64,000 nucleotides of DNA, from contig OY987265.1 of the NCBI GenBank assembly GCA_963920665.1, positions 24,929,001 through 24,993,000 on the forward strand, in the 5' to 3' direction. Under the pieces are notes generated by a model that did not search any database, was not told the DNA's origin, and saw nothing but the letters and a program-made list of their open reading frames with translations. A program made the position numbers and the translations under genes. Shown here in pieces: positions 62,264 to 64,000 of the stretch. Each line of letters begins with the position of its first letter. Position 1 is the stretch's first letter. The stretch comes from Straminergon stramineum. Its lineage: Eukaryota > Streptophyta > Bryopsida > Hypnales > Calliergonaceae.

Positions 62264-63382
62264 ATGACAAGAGGGAGGGGGGAAAGGAGTGCAGCTATGA
62301 AACAAAAAGCTTATAAAAAAGCCCGGAAAGAAAGAATGTTGAAGGAAACACAAGAACTAATAGGTCCATGTAGTGAAAATTATTGCTATGTCATTTCACG
62401 ATATCGCAATTTGGAGGACAATGCTCTAGATGGAAAAACAATGGATGCCATTCCATCAAACTATTTGGTGCTACACAAGAATAAAATAGAAAAATAAGAT
62501 AAGAGCACGAAAGAAATAGTGCTAGTTGTCTCATTTTGAAAATTTGAAGACATTGTGGCTTCTAAAGAATATGACAATTTTGAGAAGTTGACAACGTCTT
62601 TGTCAAAATTGAAGAAAAGAAACTCAAGCTACATAAGCACCAACAATGCACAACATAGTGGAAAGATGTTCGCCATAGAGTGGCAAGGTGGTACAGATCT
62701 AGGATACACAATGGGTCACTATGTCATGGGATGTGGCATTAAAAATAATGAAGCTTCTATACAAGAATGGGAAGAAGGCCAAGTGCACTTGGTCAAATGG
62801 ATTGCTGAATTTTATGAATCCAAATTTATGGAACTAGCACCATATCTTCACATGAAAAGTGTTGATGAGGCCTTCAAAGTGGATGTTCCATTGTTAGGCC
62901 AAACCGAATTTACAAATCTACAACAGAATATTGTTGGATTTTGTAGTAATCTTACTTAATACACAATTGATGATTTTAGTAATACCTTCCATAGGGATCA
63001 AGATGATGGTTCCTATGCTTATGGAATTTGGGCCCCCACATTTGTATATAATGGATGATTATCAAAGGTGGTTAATGGGTTCAATTGTAATGGAGGACAT
63101 TTTGTTGTTCCAAGTTACAAACTCTACATTGACTTCGAAGAATGTGATGGTATAGTCAAAATAATTTGGCGAGCAAAATTGGACTTCCATGCTACTTCAA
63201 AGTCAACAACGGTAGAAGGTTTTACTCGTGTTGGAATCTTTGTCCAAATACCAAAAGGTTTGGTACAAAGTGTACAATCATTGATTGCTAGTCAAAGAGC
63301 TGGAGAAGATGTGAGTCTCAAAATACATGGAATACAAGAAATTGTAGAGCAAAATAAGGGAAAACTACATGACAATAGATAA
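62264..63382 (+). pseudogene. Decayed gene, possible Fe(II)/2-oxoglutarate dioxygenase (TET/JBP-like)
   Basis: One reading frame of 372 codons from the ATG at 62264 to the TAA at 63380-63382 is broken only by four in-frame stops: TAA 62495, TGA 62537, TAA 62957 and TGA 63056. No frameshift is needed, and the peptide on both sides of each stop reads as ordinary protein. The N-terminus is basic (KKARKERMLKETQEL). The C-terminal third shows H-x-D (HRD, residues 243-245), GGHFVVPSYKLYIDF, a second His (DFHAT, 309) and an Arg 13 residues later (FTRVGIF, 322). That order and spacing fit the metal- and 2-oxoglutarate-binding residues of a double-stranded beta-helix dioxygenase. TET/JBP-like members carried by transposons are known in fungi and algae. 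The family assignment is inference by eye; loss of function is clear unless the stops are sequencing errors. Confidence 0.5.
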
Positions 63383-64000
63383 AAATGCTATAGTTTTTAA
63401 TAAAATGTATTAGGGATCTTTTTACTTAGAAAATATTAGGGTTTATCAATTTGTTGCCCAATTGGATTCAAGTATGGTTCCCTTTTGAATTTCATAATAT
63501 TTCTTCCAAAACATAATGCTTCAAACTTTCACATAAATTTCCTTCATAACATAAATGAAATAGGTGCAAATTTACATTTGAAATTAATATTTTTGTTGAA
63601 AAATTCACAAAATGAATAACCCAAATTCTTAATCGTATTGAACTTATTGAAGAAGGGGCTTAGGATCTTGAATTCCATATTTGTAGATTTATTAGGAAAA
63701 ACACATACAACAATAGAATGTATTTGCTTAGAAGATGGATTTTGAATTCATTTTGGGTTCAAGGTAGCCTATTAGAAGGGGATTAATATAATAGTGGCAT
63801 TTTTTTACTATATATAGTTACATATATTTTTAAATATTCATAGGACCTTTTCATTTCTTTCCTTATAAATTATTATCTAATTGTAGTGTGGTCTTATTGC
63901 AATGATTGGAAATGTTGGTGACCATTTTGGAATGTAGAAGGCAAGTATTTTGGGAGATTTGCAAAACGATGTGTAATGTGACTAATGCCCCTTTAAGGCA
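63383..64000. other. Gene-free AT-rich tail
   Basis: No gene or closed element is visible. The sequence ends in CCCCTTTAAGGCA, which resembles a terminus of the TTAA/CCC family but cannot be judged at the window edge. Confidence 0.45.

Overview
This is nuclear DNA of a land plant. It is AT-rich, its genes have many introns with GT..AG borders, and it carries plant gene families: REM-type B3 transcription factors, a GDSL esterase/lipase, an early-nodulin-like phytocyanin, VPS35 of retromer, and a twin CX9C (CHCH) mitochondrial protein. GC-rich exons inside a repeat-dominated, AT-rich background would suit a bryophyte or another non-seed plant, but the window does not settle the taxon. I found no rRNA, convincing tRNA, CRISPR, organellar or prokaryotic signal.

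Layout. 1-6.3 kb: a two-B3-domain gene (+) facing a CHCH gene (-) that has a 1-nt frameshift. 6.3-15.3 kb: transposon-derived DNA, including a 4.0-kb CACTA-type element with a matching 3-bp target duplication and several small TIR elements. 15.3-18.9 kb: an inverted second copy of the CHCH locus, with its 5' half lost in a 200-N assembly gap, followed by a second two-B3-domain gene (+). 18.9-32.2 kb: gene-poor repeats, fold-backs and TTAA-flanked elements. 32.2-35.0 kb: a five-exon GDSL esterase gene. 36.1-44.2 kb: a complete 22-exon VPS35 gene (806 codons reconstructed). 44.2-53.4 kb: repeats, including a 2.3-kb TTAA-flanked element. 53.4-54.1 kb: a two-exon early-nodulin-like protein. 54.3-62.2 kb: MITEs and a diverged duplicate of the 46-48.5 kb repeat carrying two nested insertions. 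62.3-63.4 kb: a decayed gene in one frame with four stops, whose H-x-D...H...R pattern suggests an Fe(II)/2-oxoglutarate dioxygenase, possibly TET/JBP-like.

The intact genes do unrelated jobs: transcription control, mitochondrial intermembrane-space biology, lipid/ester hydrolysis, endosomal recycling and the cell surface. No pathway cluster is evident. The most distinctive feature is the mobile-element complement. It includes a family with CCCYTWAA-type termini flanked by TTAA (piggyBac-like architecture), in one case supported by a related copy that shows the insertion site unoccupied, and a possible DNA/RNA-modifying dioxygenase relic. Exon boundaries were inferred by eye from splice signals, reading phase and family similarity; no alignment was run.
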